In this document: positions 14,333-14,417 of the stretch, one piece after another
How the letters are laid out: the number at the start of each line of letters is the position of its first letter
Position numbering within the stretch: the stretch's first letter is position 1
Assembly: GCA_005888425.1 (NCBI GenBank)
Contig: VAZF01000182.1
Span: forward strand, 1-14,417
Direction of reading: 5' to 3'
Origin: Alphaproteobacteria bacterium
GTDB taxonomy: Bacteria > Pseudomonadota > Alphaproteobacteria > ATCC43930 > CGMCC-115725
Length of the DNA stretch: 14,417 nucleotides
Notes under the pieces: model-generated
What the model was told of the DNA's origin: nothing
Databases searched by the model: none
Seen by the model: only the letters and a program-made list of their open reading frames with translations
Position numbers and translations under genes: made by a program

Positions 14333-14417
14333 TCCGTCCAGACCGTTTTTATTCTCTCCCGGCCAACGTCGGGACGACCGCTTGCCCAATCACCCGCGAG
14401 ACGGCACCCTCCCCGAC

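Noticed and set aside
14301..14417. Start of another gene after rpoC
   Set aside because: No start codon with a ribosome site and an open frame to the window's end was seen; only a hairpin and a short T-run.

Overview
The window is GC-rich and almost entirely coding on the + strand. It holds the classical transcription/translation cluster tRNA-Trp, secE, nusG, rplK, rplA, rplJ, rplL, rpoB, rpoC. The tRNA-Trp gene directly ahead of secE, the character of RpoB/RpoC (for example [20 protein letters not shown] in the rifampicin region) and a CTTGAC/TATAA-type promoter point to an alphaproteobacterium. I cannot place it to order from sequence alone.

Layout. Positions 1-104 are non-coding. Positions 105-1766 encode an outer-membrane beta-barrel of the alginate-export (AlgE-like) family, unrelated in function to what follows. 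Positions 1767-2023 are intergenic, with a weak hairpin, a doubtful 40-codon ORF and a plausible sigma70-type promoter (about 1909-1936). The promoter leads into tRNA-Trp(CCA) (2024-2099), then secE (2200), nusG (2413), rplK (2974) and rplA (3420). A structured 135-base leader follows, then rplJ (GTG start, 4266) and rplL (4849). A 238-base spacer rich in stem-loops precedes rpoB (5465-9634). A 112-base spacer with two strong stem-loops precedes rpoC (9747-14300). The last 117 bases hold a possible weak terminator and no gene. No stretch over 300 bases lacks a gene.

How the genes work together. SecE is the small essential subunit of the Sec translocon. NusG is the transcription elongation factor that binds RNA polymerase and couples it to the ribosome or Rho. 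L11, L1, L10 and L7/L12 build the L1 stalk and the GTPase-associated stalk of the 50S subunit. RpoB and RpoC are the catalytic core of RNA polymerase. The spacers before rplJ, rpoB and rpoC are where this operon is regulated in well-studied bacteria (L10 autoregulation, attenuation, RNase processing, beta/beta' autoregulation), and here all three contain strong potential RNA structures.

The most unusual item is inside rpoC. The predicted beta' subunit has 1517 residues, against about 1400 in E. coli and usual alphaproteobacteria. Counting motifs, the catalytic NADFDGD is at the E. coli position +1, while the lysine matching E. coli K615 is at +125. There is therefore an in-frame extra block of about 124 residues (roughly residues 518-645) in the pore/secondary-channel domain. 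The block has a looser codon choice than its flanks and weak internal similarity to the segment that follows it. I found no new multi-gene system; this insertion is the best candidate for something undescribed.
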